Made by a program: the position numbers and the translations under genes. The notes beneath the pieces were generated by a model. It ran no database searches and was not told the origin of the DNA. It saw nothing but the letters and a program-made list of their open reading frames with translations. From Pseudogracilibacillus sp. (GTDB lineage: Bacteria; Bacillota; Bacilli; Bacillales; Amphibacillaceae), in the NCBI GenBank assembly GCA_026169815.1, contig JAPFDT010000048.1:21143-85142 (forward strand): 64,000 nt of DNA, read 5' to 3'. Positions 63,896 to 64,000 of this stretch are shown in pieces (the stretch's first letter is position 1; the number at the start of each line of letters is the position of its first letter).

Positions 63896-63940
63896 TAGTA
63901 GTACAAGACATTGGCCGATGTCTTGTGCTACTATTTTTTT
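63896..63940 (+). terminator. strong terminator-like hairpin at the right end
   Basis: 16-base arms TAGTAGTACAAGACAT / ATGTCTTGTGCTACTA (one G-T), 6-base loop, then seven T on the plus strand. No plus-strand gene is seen immediately upstream. The remaining bases to 64000 hold no recognisable feature. Confidence 0.6.
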
Positions 63941-64000
63941 ATAGTAGAAGTGAAGGAAGACCGTAAATCGCTTGAAACCTTTGAGTTTGTCGCTGGAAAC

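Noticed and set aside
63656..63911. Overlapping 63- and 70-residue ORFs at the right end
   Set aside because: They run through the palindromic repeat and hairpin, without ribosome binding sites or protein-like features.

Overview
This AT-rich window comes from the chromosome of a spore-forming member of the Bacillaceae. The evidence is a Bacillus-type (class B) RNase P RNA, the ParE/ParC pair, the complete eight-gene spoIIIA operon, genes for bacillithiol (bshA) and pantothenate synthesis, and long stretches of gene order matching Bacillus subtilis. The presence of OLE RNA suggests a halophilic or alkaliphilic relative (an Oceanobacillus/Virgibacillus/Amphibacillus-like lineage). That placement is inferred; I could not run a database search.

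Layout. 1-7.1 kb: yneR-like fragment, yidD, folE2 and plsY on the minus strand, then a CoA-binding protein gene and parE-parC on the plus strand. 7.3-11.0 kb: an acyl-CoA catabolic operon resembling yngJ-yngHB-yngF-yngE, without its biotin carboxylase or HMG-CoA lyase genes. 11.2-18.4 kb: double dynamin dynA, a 5'-3' exonuclease, a DUF1657 protein and two overlapping lipoprotein genes. 18.6-27.1 kb: an envelope-related segment with a PdaC-like deacetylase, a Rieske/FAD oxidoreductase, an LTA-synthase-like enzyme, a rhomboid protease and 5-formyl-THF cyclo-ligase. 27.2-44.4 kb: the conserved ypsC-rnpB-gpsB-yppE-recU-ponA-nth-dnaD-aspB-ypmB-panDCB-birA-cca-bshA-mgsA-dapB-ypjD block, with several usual members missing (asnS, dinG, bshB1). 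44.6-54.1 kb: yugP, recN, ahrC, tlyA, oapA, OLE RNA, ispA, xseBA, folD, nusB. 54.2-56.1 kb: an intact-looking IS1182-family element. 56.1-63.3 kb: accCB and spoIIIAA-AH. The last 700 bases hold palindromic repeats and a terminator-like hairpin.

The most notable system is the OLE ribonucleoprotein locus at about 48.7-50.0 kb. A long GC-richer noncoding segment of about 610 nt, with its own candidate promoter, lies directly upstream of a gene for a four-helix membrane protein that matches OapA. Both sit between ispA and tlyA, the known setting of OLE RNA. OLE is a large, highly structured bacterial RNA that acts at the membrane with protein partners and is linked to Mg2+ homeostasis and stress adaptation. 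dxs, which normally lies in this cluster, is absent here.

Other points of interest are a family of palindromic intergenic repeats, two of which (50.2 and 63.8 kb) share a 50-bp core in opposite orientation around the IS/acc/spoIIIA segment; a lipoprotein with an internal duplication of Ig-like modules; an IS1182 insertion in the accC-nusB gap where yqhY normally lies; and frequent TTG starts overlapping upstream stop codons. I saw no tRNA, 5S/16S/23S rRNA, CRISPR array or prophage.
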